A DNA stretch of 64,000 nt from positions 1 through 64,000 of the forward strand of contig JAIVFH010000136.1 of the NCBI GenBank assembly GCA_025765595.1. The letters run 5' to 3'. Shown here in pieces: positions 21,798 through 34,349 of this stretch; the first letter of the stretch is position 1; each line of letters starts with the position of its first letter. The stretch comes from Obelidium mucronatum. Its lineage: Eukaryota > Chytridiomycota > Chytridiomycetes > Chytridiales > Chytriomycetaceae. Made by a program: the position numbers and the translations under genes. The notes under the pieces were generated by a model. That model ran no database searches, was not told the origin of the DNA, and worked only from the letters and a program-made list of their open reading frames with translations.

Positions 21798-24700
21798 CTA
21801 GTTCTTTTCAGATGACGGTGATACTTTATCCAGATGTTTCCGAAACTTATCGAACGGCCTACGTTTGCCAGAATCCCGCAAAAAGTCATCCCACCATCCC
21901 GCCATATAAACTGTCGAAAAGATAAACCGTATAATGGATATTACTGCCATAGACCAAAACAAAAACGTCAGGTACCTGGAACATTGCAGTTAAAGAACGC
22001 GCCAACAAGTTAAACGTAGAAAAAACTACTCCACTTACGGGTTAATGGACGTACTAACGGCTGTGCTTGGAAAAAGCTTATTCAACACAACGCTGTTGGT
22101 GAAAATAAACACCAATAGTACATTTGACAAAATCCACCCCAAGACAACATGAGTTCGGAACTGCTTAAAAAAATCTGTAAAAAGTTTGGGTGTATGTGTC
22201 AGTTACCATTTAAATAAACACGATCTAAACCCACCATCATGTGCTGTCTGCGCGCTTGGCTTTGCTGGTGCCTCGGTTGAACGGTTTGCACTTAACAACA
22301 ATGAACGATGATCCAGCATCTCCTTGTCCTCCAACCATGCAGCCTCAATATCTTCCTTCTCAGAAGGAACTTCCACCATTGCCACACTTTTTCCATCAGC
22401 CGTTTTTTCGGTCTTAACTATTCCAACTGGTGTAGGCACATTATCCCCCTTAGTTCCCCAAGTCACATCATGGATATTGCAAACTATCCAATCCAGAAAA
22501 AAAAAAACTGATCGTCAAAAAAAACCGAATGAAATAATTTCAAAACTGGAAAGGAACAGAAAACTCACATGCATATACCATAAATACATTGACATAGGTT
22601 GGCAACAACAACATATACTGGGCCGTGCATGTCAAACAATGAAGAAAGTCCATATGGATAAAACTACTCATAAAATAGACACCATAAACGGTTATCATGC
22701 TGATCACTATGTCTCGAAAACTTGCGTTACTGCTTGCATAGACTCCAAAACTTTGTCCAGAACTTGAAAATGTTTGGAAAGACAAGACCACCGTCCATAT
22801 AGCCATGAATAGCATCAAGACCATCAGGATTGTGAATATTATAGAAACAGATAAATAGAGCCATTTGGATCCTTGCGGTCGATTTCCAAGGGATAAAACG
22901 AATATAGCGATAAGAGTCATAATGTAGACTTGATTGATGATGTTGAATATAATAGCCCCGTTTGGGTAGAATGGATCGATTCCAGCAGAGCTGTTCCCCG
23001 TATTCGAAGCACCAAATAGAAACTATACAATAATCGAGTTAACAACAATATCGTGAATGCCCCACCCCCCTAAACATACGTACATAGAAGGACAAGTAGA
23101 AGTTCCCAATATTAAACCACTGAAAAAATATTCCAATGATGATATAGATAAACTCAATATAGAGAGCAGTTTTTCGAAACGAAGTGTGTGTTGAACGTGC
23201 GATTCTCATCCAATTAGTTACGGCATAGACTGCAGCAAAGAAGGAACCGTTTAACCAACGGCGCCGTTGAGAAATCAAATCATGCAGCTCGGTTGGAACA
23301 TCTGTTTCTGCTTTAGCGCTCTTCACGTATTTCAGTAACCAGCTTTTTTCTGCTTTCATGCATAATTCAAAACAGAGAATTCTGTCCTCGGCACTAAAAA
23401 TTGACCCGAAGTAAAATTAATCACAAGAATTCGCCATCATCGCAAGAAATAGCTTTGCACTTACAGGTACATATTTGCCTCCGCGACACTCTCACCAGCA
23501 GACGTTTCGCCATGGAAGTAACACTTCAACGGTGCTCCTTTCAACGCCTCAAACCGATATGCGCTAAATGCACCAGGAAGTACAGATATATATCCAAACA
23601 CAGACTCTAGTGGCTTGTCAAGAATGTTTGACATTTTATACTCAAAGTTCTGCACCGCAACAAGGGGATTGATAACGTTTCGAAAGCATTTCCCGAGCTC
23701 TGCGGCAATTTCCCCGCAAGCTCCTCCCACGTTCTCATTGTAATGAAACGCTGAAATTTTGTAAACTGAAAAGAAACAAGAAAAAAATGTAAAGCCTCCT
23801 ACCATTATACAAGTGAAATAGAGACTCTTTCGTTGGTTTTGTTCCAACATCCAACAGTATACAAACCTCTGTTTCAAGCGCCTAATTCATATTGAAAAAA
23901 GAGTGTTTTTGTCATTTTTGGTTTCGGAAAAATTTTATGAAGAAAAATTCTCCTCTTTTTTCTTTTTTGCTGACCATACCTCACAGATGGCATTAAAGAA
24001 CCAACGATGCGAATTGATCTTCTTGGCATTCTTTTCTTTGAGCAAGAAAATAGTTTGTACAGGAACGAAATTGATTCCTTCTTTGGTATCATGTGCACCA
24101 CGTCTCTGTAGACTCATATCCACACTTGCTTGAAGTGTATATTCAAACATATGGGCTTGAACTTCTACTCCATTTACACTTGCTTTGGTGAGACCATCCA
24201 TATAGAGTCCCATCACACCCATGACTGTCAGAACTGTTGGATTGATTTTCGCACGCCCGTCCGAAACAATGACAACCACAATTTCTTTCCAGGCTTCGCC
24301 TTCTTTCCAGAGTGCCTTTCCGGAGCTCAGGTAGGCTATATTCTTCATGATTGCGCGTAGGGACTTGCAAAAAAGAATATCATCTTCGTTGTACCTGAAA
24401 AAATCATGGGTTAGGAAATGGAGACCAAAAAGAAACCGCCCTACATTGTGATTACAATAGCCATTTTGGTTTTTCTTTTAAATTTGACTTGACGAAGTTC
24501 ATAGTTATTTTGAACAAACTCATCTGGAGGACATGTAATTGCAGTGTACCTTCAAACAAGAAATTGAAACCACTTGTGTTAGAGGGAAAGAAGAAGTTTC
24601 TCTTCGGTTTTAACTCTTACTTGAGGTTCATGACTTCTTCTGGAAACTCCAGTTTATCCGATTCCGCAGTCTCGTTATACGGATCATACTTCATTCCCTC

Positions 24701-26407
24701 TAAAACATGTTTTGACACAGGAACTTCTACGACAAATCTCCCATCTTCAACGGGAACTGCCTTAACTGAAGTCATGGATCCCTTGCGGGAAGCTCCACGC
24801 ATACCAATTGCCGATACAGCCCCGCCCGACTCAGATGCCGCAACGTTTGGATCATACGCTACAGCGTTTTTGTCCAGTGGTTTTGGTTTCGGATACTTGT
24901 CAACAACTGATACTTTTGGTGTGTCTACCTTTTCAGATCTAAGTGAAACAGCTGAAGCCCGCCCCTTTATCGCCGCCTTGTCGACAGCCTCTATTTTCTT
25001 AGACTTGTTTTTTGCACCACCACCCCCTCCACCCCCAGAGGCTCCACCATTACTCTTTGAATAAACTGGTTCTTCTTGCTTGTCAACCCCCTTCTCCTTC
25101 TCCCGCTTCTGTGCATCCCGGTCTTCGTCATCGTTGATGTTGTTGTGGTCGTGTTGGTAATCATCTTCAGCTGGAATATCCACAACAGAGAATTTTCCTT
25201 TCCCACCCTCCATCCGTTTCATAGCCGCCACAATTTCTTCCTCTTGGAGTCTTTTAAGCCGCTCATGTTCGCGTTCTTGTTCTTGGCGCTCCTCCTCCTC
25301 CCGTAGTTCGCGGTCCCGTTTCGCGATTTCCTTCTCACGCTGGATTCGCTTTTTCTCTGCCGCGGCTGCGGCAGCGGCGGCGGCGGCGGCAGCTTCCTTC
25401 TCTAACCTTTCCTCTTCTTCTTCTCTCTCTCTTGCAATTCTCTCGTCTTGAAGCTGTCGCTCCCGCGCTCTCTCGCGTTCCTCCCGTTCCCTTTCTTTTC
25501 TATCGTTTGCTTTCCGTTGATGTTGATCATGATCATTGTCGTCAGATCGAGCTGAAGCGCCGTCGTCGTCATTGTCATCATCATCATCATTATGGAATTC
25601 GTATTGAAGTGCATTTCCAGAAAACGCTACATTTTTCTTTGAATTCGCACGTGATAAATTGGAGGGGCTAGACTGGGCTTTGTTTGTGACAGCAGTGGCA
25701 GCAGCTGTTTGTTGTTTCGAGACTGGTTTTTCGTGCTGATCTTGTTGCTGCTGCTGCTGCTGCTGCTGTTGTTGTTGTTGCCTCATGTTTGACTTTTGGT
25801 TGGATTCTGCCGCCTTGTTTCGATTCGATGATACTGAAGTTACACTATCTGAAGTTCGTTCTCCTTTCTGAAAGGTTGCAGCTGTGGCTGCTGGCGCAGT
25901 GCTTCGAGTGCTGTTTGCAATGCTCGTGTGGGATCCCGTCTTTGCCAGTTTCGCGATTGATGGGGGAGCATGGTTAGGTTTTTGTGGCAAGTTTTGCTGC
26001 TGCTGTTGCGGCAGTGTTTGTTTAGCTGATGAGGCAGTGGTTTGTTGAGTTGGCGTTCGAGGCGCGACATTCTTCAAGATTGTCTCGAATCGTCCAATCA
26101 TTGGTGCATTTAACGAGTCATCAACACTGGCGTGAACACTAGATCGCGTGCTTTTAGAAGTCTGCTGCTGCGGTGGTGCTTCGATCTCTGCATCTTCGTC
26201 GGCATCTTCGTAGATTGACTTTGTGCTTTGCTTTCGATTTGCTGGCATTGATTGATCAACTGAAACTTTTGTTGCTGTTGCTGTTGGGTTTTGGTTGGTT
26301 GGTTGGTTGTCCAGCGCGTTTTCGTTGTGACTCTGATCGGGCTGGCAAGCGCGTTTTGGGTTGACAATCAATTGGACCGACAAATCTTTATTTTTTTTTG
26401 TCGTCAC
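21798..26407 (-). CDS. Chitin synthase with a long low-complexity N-terminus
   Basis: Model: complement(21798..21975, 22039..22174, 22235..22483, 22569..23022, 23084..23393, 23465..23750, 23803..23881, 23980..24394, 24445..24549, 24621..26407), 1332 residues, nine introns. It transfers GlcNAc from UDP-GlcNAc to growing chitin at the plasma membrane. Catalytic marks of the class I-III type are [20 protein letters not shown], a DVGTKP loop, AEDRILC and QRRRWLNG, followed by helices around [16 protein letters not shown] and [18 protein letters not shown], and the [13 protein letters not shown] motif before the last helices. Residues 1-595 come from one exon and hold poly-Gln, poly-Asp, poly-Ala, poly-Gly and a Glu/Arg-rich coiled-coil stretch. 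No myosin head is present. It lies 64 bp from the next gene. Confidence 0.93.
25742..25782. repeat. CAG/CAA repeat coding poly-Gln in the chitin synthase
   Basis: A CTG/TTG tract on the plus strand encodes about 13 glutamines on the minus strand, mixed CAG and CAA. A GCC/GCG alanine tract lies close by at about 25358-25395. Confidence 0.85.
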
Positions 26408-27186
26408 AGAGAGATATCAACTACTGTTTTTTTCTCTCTACTCTGCGGCCAATCCTCAGAGGGAGTCGGGAGAAATCTGCTTCACCGCACAGTGGCGTCG
26501 TCATGATTATCCCACTTTCCACAACCATCTCAATTTTCAGCGACCACGAGCGCCTCTGTGAAACCAATCTTTCATGCATATATTAAGTGTTGTTGGATGC
26601 AGCTGGCCAGCATCTTTTTAAGTTGTCACTCTGTGTGGAAAGTAAAATATTCTGTTATTGAAATCTTGAATAAAAGAAGAGAAAAGAATGGGCCACAGAA
26701 AATACCCTCAGATTCCTTTAGTCATTTTATTTGTTTGAATCAAGCATTGTTTCGCTTGATTACTTTTCTCCTCACAGGGTATCGTTCGAAATTGTTCCCA
26801 CTGAGGCTCGAACCCAGGTCGTCTTGTGTAACAACCGTGAATCCAAACCACTTGAGCAACAAAATGAATATAACTTCCTAGATTAGGTATGCCACTTCAT
26901 CATCATGTATGAAAAGAAACAATATTCGTCGTTCAATCGGTAGGAGAAATACCATCACTGAAAGTATCCTTCTCTTCGTTTACCAACAAAACATAATTCT
27001 TTGCAGCAGGTTTTATGGGTGTATGTACAATATCACAGTATAAGAGAGAAGGATGGGGGGAGGCGAACGAAGGGGCACTCGTAGAAACAAATTTAACTTG
27101 ACAAGAAAGTAGAGTAGAGTATAGGAAAATAATCATAAAACAACAACCATAGGGGGGATATTAGTCACTTGATATACTACAACAGC
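26408..27186. other. Intergenic region, 779 bp
   Basis: The promoter of the chitin synthase gene and the 3' flank of the low-complexity gene. It contains no convincing coding region. The only structured element I can see is a tRNA-like sequence around 26794-26866, listed separately. Confidence 0.5.
26794..26866 (-). ncRNA. tRNA-like sequence (degenerate tRNA or tRNA-derived element)
   Basis: On the minus strand an A-box-like TTGCTCAAGTGG is followed at tRNA-like spacing by a good B box, GGTTCGAGCC. The T arm folds (CTGGG/CTCAG stem with a TTCGAGC loop) and is followed by seven bases and an A, as for an acceptor 3' strand. The 5' acceptor strand does not pair with it, and no convincing anticodon stem forms. 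This suits a tRNA pseudogene or a SINE-like relic better than a working tRNA. Confidence 0.3.
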
Positions 27187-27957
27187 TCAAAAGTTGAGGT
27201 ACATTGCACGCTGCTCATAGGCGATTTTCGACAACTGGGTCTTTTTCTTTGCATTTGTTGAAGATGAAGACGCAGTTGGCGGAGTGGCTGGCAAAGCCGC
27301 TGCCGTTGACGACTCGGCCAGCGACGGCGACAGCGCCAGATTGACGAGCAGATTTGTGCGCGACGGGCGCGGCGACCGCGGCGACAGCGGCGGCGACAGC
27401 GGGGCCGCGCCGGCTTGTGCGTGCGGCGGCGTGGGCTTGAGCGCCGACTTGAGCGGCGCCGGCGCCGCAACAATCGCGCGACGGGCGGCGCGCACCAGCC
27501 GGCGCGGGCGCGGCTCGGCGGCGTCGGCGGCGTCGGCGTGCGGGCTGTGCGGGCTTGGCGGGCTTGGCGGGCTTGAGCGGCCGTCGTCTTCGTCGCAGTC
27601 GTCGAGCCCGAGAGCGTGGCCGCCGCTGTCGCTGCCGCTGTCGCCGTCGCTGTCGCTGCCGCACGCGCGGGCGGCCGCCGCAATGCGCAGCGTCACGGGC
27701 GGCTCGGCGAAGCGCACGGCTTTCGGCGTGCGCCCGCCGTCGCCAACAGCGGCGCCGCTTCCGACAACGGCCGGCGCCGCCGCCTCGGCCTTCGTCAGCG
27801 CCAGCAGCGCGTCGGTAATGGCCGCATGCGACGGCGCAGCATCCGCCGCAGCATCCGGCGCCGACCCAAACGAAGACGTTGACGAGGACGCTGACAGGGA
27901 CACGGACGATCCCAGGCTGGCGGCATCCACCAGCGACGGTACGGAAGGCGGATCCAT
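27187..27957 (-). CDS. Low-complexity protein with an RVxF-like motif
   Basis: Single-exon frame of 256 residues, no recognised domain. It is rich in Ala, Ser, Pro and Asp and probably disordered. Two short motifs stand out: KAVRFAEPPVTLRI near residue 80, fitting the RVxF consensus used to dock protein phosphatase 1, and LKSALKP near residue 170. Ser-Pro pairs are frequent (SSPPSPPSPHSP, LSPPLSPRSP), as in proteins phosphorylated by proline-directed kinases. The C-terminus, SKIAYEQRAMYLNF, looks less biased. The coding DNA is far more GC-rich than its flanks from about 27280 to 27960. A phosphatase-1 regulator is only a hypothesis. Confidence 0.6.
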   Translation of the reverse strand: MDPPSVPSLVDAASLGSSVSLSASSSTSSFGSAPDAAADAAPSHAAITDALLALTKAEAAAPAVVGSGAAVGDGGRTPKAVRFAEPPVTLRIAAAARACGSDSDGDSGSDSGGHALGLDDCDEDDGRSSPPSPPSPHSPHADAADAAEPRPRRLVRAARRAIVAAPAPLKSALKPTPPHAQAGAAPLSPPLSPRSPRPSRTNLLVNLALSPSLAESSTAAALPATPPTASSSSTNAKKKTQLSKIAYEQRAMYLNF

Positions 27958-28398
27958 AGGAGAATGAATGAGAGGTGGTTGCTTTTTTTGAGTTTAATTC
28001 CACTTGAAAAAGGAAATTGGGCAGGCAGCAATCTCCATTTCCTTGGTTCGTCGCCACTTTCTTGACTGGTTGAGTGGCGTTTCAAGAAGCTGAACACTTT
28101 CTTTTTTTCATTGCTTACTATTTACTGTTTTGCGAGATTGTGCCTCGAACAATCAAATAAAAGATCAATCGATTTGCTTGATAGAAACAACATTAAATTC
28201 AATCTTCAATAAACAAATAAACTCTACACTTGATTTTTCAACTCATCAATCCCCATCCACCCATCCATCCATCCATCCATCCATTCACCCATCCATCCAT
28301 CCATCCATCCATCCATCCATCCATCCATCCATCCATCCATCCATCCATCCATCCACCCATCCGTCCTCATTCCTTCCATTCCACAATCCCTAAAAGCA
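27958..28398. other. Intergenic region with a tetranucleotide microsatellite
   Basis: Lies between the start of the low-complexity gene and the end of MET2, both on the minus strand. Its main content is a CATC tandem repeat at about 28255-28365. The remainder is AT-rich with nothing I can support. Confidence 0.6.
28255..28365. repeat. (CATC)n microsatellite
   Basis: About 27 units of CATC/ATCC with a few substitutions (CACC, CATT). It lies 35 bp downstream of the MET2 stop codon, in its probable 3' untranslated region. Confidence 0.95.
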
Positions 28399-30380
<1,982 letters not shown>

Positions 30381-30529
30381 TGACTGTTTTTCTTTTGTGC
30401 CCCAAAAATCAAACCTATTTCCACAGTTCCGACCGACACACGTGCATATCGGAAATATACAGCTTTATTATTCACCCCAACCCCCTCCCTTCCTTTAAAT
30501 TTTCAACACTCTGTCACGTCAGGCTTTTG

Positions 30530-33164
30530 TCAGGTATTCATTTTGATCTTTAAATCATTCAACTCCCCGTTATTCACAACAGACAGGTTCTTCTCATTCG
30601 CAAGATGGAGTAAGCAAATGAAACAAAAAGCGACACTAATATCGCTCATCTTATCACTAGAATATCGATTCGAAAGGCCATGAACAACATTTTTAAAAGT
30701 CGTATCAGTTTGCGATGGATTCTAAAACACACTCATTCCTTTAATACATGGCGCAAACAAAACAAACAAAAACAATGCCCTTACATGAGGTGTTGGCTTC
30801 TCGTCATCTTCATCATCGTCACCAGTCAAATCAATCAAATTACTCCACAAATTCTCCTTCAATTTCTTAATATCCACTTTCTTTTGCGTTTTCGCAAAGT
30901 GTATGAAATTGGCCTTGATTTTTTTCGGGGCATCTACAAGCGAGTCACCATATTCCAGCATGGTTCCTTCTTCATTAGCTCCAATCGCTGCACCCAAGTC
31001 CAAATCGTCGTGGTCTTGGGCCAGAGGTTCATTTTCATCGTCGCCGTCGTCATCATCAGCCATGTTGCCTCCTCCAAAGTCGTTGTCATCCGCGACTGTT
31101 TTTTTTTAAAAAGTAGATGGTTAATCCTTCAAGTTATTGCAAAAGATGCCCTTTCGAGCCTTACAATGATTCTCGGCAGGCTCTTGAGTAAATGATACAT
31201 TGTCATTCTGGTGTTGAGACCAGAATGCTGGATCCACGACGTCATCTTGAAGAAATAAGTGTAAGCAGGTATATGTATAGAACAAAGAAAGAACCCACCA
31301 CTCGGTTTTACTTCTGAACCCCTTCCATTTTTTCTCCGGAATGTAACCTACAGAACACATTATGGTCAGATCGAGAAATCGGACCGGGACATCGAGTACA
31401 AAAATAAAAAACAAGCAACAAACCTTATTGACCGGCTTCAAAAAGAGCTTCAAAAAGTCTTGAGCTGAAAAATGTTCATCGTTGGGCAAGAGGTTTTTCG
31501 CGCGGGCCTTCTCTCCATATTTCGGCATTGAAATGGACAATGTACTGGCTGCAAACAGTTGCTTTTCTGTTATCGACGTGTCTCCAAAATTGATTTTCAT
31601 TGGCTCCCTTTTTTTCTTTGGTCCTGCACTTTCCTTGACTGCAGAATGCGCATTAGAAGCTTGAAAAAAAAAAATTAAAAATGTCTCAACACACCTTTGA
31701 TAATTGGTTTAGGTTTCCAGTGTTCAGGACCCGCCCATCGCCTCACCATACTCGAATCAAAGTAGGCAAAAGGATTTGCTTCCTCTGTTGCTCCAGCAGT
31801 CCCCATCGCTAAATCAAACGCTCCTCCACCACCATTCTCGTCGTCAGCAACATCATCCACCTGCATACCGCGAGGAATCCCAATGGGTATATTATACCCA
31901 CCACCATCGCCACTAAGACGACGTTCGCCTCCATCTTCCGGAAAAGGGTCGTCATCAAAATCTTGCATAAAATTGCCGTTCCCATCTCCAGCATCGTCAT
32001 CTCCTCCATCATGATCCATAGGTACGTAATCATCTGCTCCAGGCGCCTGTGTATCCATCATTTTATCGAAATCAAACTTTGGCATCTCATTGTTTGGAGA
32101 AGAAAAGTCAAAGTTTTTGAGTGATGGGCAGAGAGATAAATTCCGAAGTCTTCCCACGTCGTACATGAATTTTTCTAAATACAAAATGAATTATTAGGGA
32201 ATTCCTCGCTTTATCTCCAGAGAAGAAGGGCTCAGATGTAGACAAAGCAAAAAAAAAAAGGAAACAGGGGCGCATTCGTTTCATACCCTTCAGCTTAGAT
32301 ATGTCCAGCATTTGAACGGTGGAATCACAAGTCGTATCAGCATGGTCAGCCATTTGCTTGCTCACAGTCACATCATCACTGGCATCGAAGATGATCATTC
32401 CTTCATTTGCCATATTGAGGTGATTCAGCAGAAGCCCACTTGCCGTTCCTTCATCAAAGTCTGCGCTGGTTTTCTTGAAGAGCGGATCAATGAGGAACTC
32501 GGATTCAATTTTTTTGACGTTGAGAGCTGTAATATCTTTTTCGAGCGTGTTTCCAGATTTAGTCTGTGTAGAGAAAGAGCCTGTTTTTCAGCCTTTGCGT
32601 TTTTGCGTGGACAGTTCAAAAAAAAAATAGGCCAGGCAGGCTACCTGGCGCCTTCTCTTTCCATCTTCCTTTCCGACACCCTCTTCATCTTCATAGTTGG
32701 AGCCTGAAAAGAAGAAAAATCACGCGTTTTTTTTTTTAGGTTTTTGGTTTTTTTGTGTAATGGTTTTGTTATTTTTGCAACACTGTTACATCCACTCCTA
32801 ACAAGGAATATAAATAGAATACAAACCTCCTCCTTTTCCATCCACCAAGCCATTGAGCAGAATTCTTGTTTCTGCATCGACTGAATCCACTCGGGATGTA
32901 TATATTTTCACGCATCCATCAAGTGTACACGAGGCCTTCTGAAAGTTGATTGAATCTCCCTCGCGCAAAACAGTCAAATCGTGGAAATAGTCAATCAACG
33001 CCAGGTTCCACGTATTTGTAGTTGTAATTTTCTGAGCAGGCACGGGTGCTTGGGTTAATCATCACTTGCTGTAAAATGAATTATAGGCTCACGTTGTCCG
33101 CGGCAATCTTCATCCACTCATCGAATGTGCGCTGGTCTGTCTGAGGAGCAGTCTGAGAGGCCAT
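30530..33164 (-). CDS. BRN1: Condensin complex subunit 2 (CAP-H/barren)
   Basis: Model: complement(30530..30721, 30785..31095, 31165..31245, 31299..31347, 31424..31659, 31695..32174, 32287..32563, 32645..32703, 32827..33031, 33093..33164), 653 residues. This kleisin closes the SMC2-SMC4 ring of condensin for mitotic chromosome compaction. The N-terminus is diagnostic: RTFDEWMKIAADNKIT, TWNLALIDYFHDL and GDSINFQKASCTLDGCVKIY. NTLEKDITALNVKKIESEFL and DPLFKKTSADFDEGTASGLL are the next conserved block. The C-terminal winged-helix end appears as KKVDIKKLKENLW and ISVAFCFICLLHLANEKNL. The middle is Asp-rich. It is somewhat shorter than yeast Brn1. It diverges from the next gene with 105 bp between start codons. 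Confidence 0.94.
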
Positions 33165-33269
33165 GTTTTCCGCCGCGTGTTTTGTTTGTTGGCTGTGTCC
33201 GAAAGAAGCTTTTTTTTTATTTGTTGTTCGAGAATAAGACAAAGAAAGAAAGAACGGCCAAACAATACA

Positions 33270-34248
33270 ATGCATGTTCCGAACGTGGCACCGGTGCCCG
33301 AGTACATCAAGAAGACAAAGACAGCGCCAGAGAGACGCCACTATGTGGACAAGTCCGGGAGGTAAACTAGATCCCGGTAACGCAGCACAAAACTAACCGC
33401 TTCTGTCTAGCGACCGCGAGGCTAAACTGCTCAAGGAAGACTTGACCTCGGACTGGAAGGAGAAGTCTACGTACGCAGGCGAGTTTGGCCTGACGTTCAA
33501 CCTCGACAAGTCATTTCAGGAACCGCGCTTCATCCGGCCGAAACTAGACGTAAACGCGAATCTGGAAAAAGTAGAGTTTCTCTTTCATTATTCTTGCGTG
33601 CATTATATTCTGAATATCTTGGTGCTGTATCAGATGACGCCAGAGAAGGCCCCCACCCAGGCGGAAGTGGACAGATTTCTCTACATTTCTCTGTACCAAG
33701 ACACGTATGACCCTGAAACAAAAGGTGATCAGCTTCCTTGTTTTGTATCTCTGTGGTTTTTTCGATTGCTCACAACCAAACAGTCTCACCATTCAAAGAC
33801 TTGGAAAAGAGGTTGCGCACCCCAAACAAAGGGAAAGCCAATTCACTTTATCAGGATACCTACGAAAACCCCAGAAACTCCAAAAATGAAATCAAACTTC
33901 TCGACAACAAAAGCAACCGAACCGGGTACCTGCGTCCAGAACCAGAAGCCAAATCAAGTAAGCTCATCCATTGTCTAAATGTAATTCCGCGTTTTTAAAT
34001 ACGTTACTGCCAAATATTAGCTGTGTCGACACTTTTGCATTTGGTGAAGGATCCTTGCACGTCCACCTCATACTTCCACGACTACAAAACAACGCATCCA
34101 ATGGTTGAGGCTGGAGAAGGCCCATCATTCGCACCAGCCAGTCATCCCTTGCAAACTAGAGAGGTGATTTGCCTCTCTTTTCGGACATTTCTAACCCGTC
34201 TTCACCCCCCAGATTGTTGCGAAAGCGTTTAAATACCGGCGATACTGA
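33270..34248 (+). CDS. Uncharacterised 231-residue protein, possibly axonemal
   Basis: Model: join(33270..33361, 33411..33570, 33634..33724, 33784..33957, 34021..34163, 34213..34248), 231 residues, five short introns, frame exact throughout. No catalytic domain, signal peptide or membrane segment. It is Lys/Asp/Tyr-rich with short aromatic motifs: KKTKTAPERRHYVDKSG, YQDTYDPETK and a second YQDTYENPRN, SYFHDYKTTHPM and VAKAFKYRRY at the end. Repeated short Tyr/Pro motifs in a small basic protein are typical of microtubule inner proteins of cilia, and other ciliary genes lie nearby, so a flagellar role is a reasonable guess, no more. Confidence 0.6.
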
Positions 34249-34349
34249 AAAGCAAGCAAGAACGCGAGCAAGCAAGCAAGAAAGAAGCATATGCATATGC
34301 AAAAAAAGTATCTGGCAATTCTATTGTATTTTCGATTTTCCGCTGATAG

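Noticed and set aside
27284..27967. 227-codon plus-strand frame rich in Arg, Ala and Gly
   Set aside because: GC-rich DNA leaves all frames open; the minus-strand frame has a more natural composition and recognisable short motifs.
28255..28365. Tandem repeats as a possible CRISPR array or centromeric satellite
   Set aside because: Units are four bases without spacers, and the genome is eukaryotic; it is a plain microsatellite.
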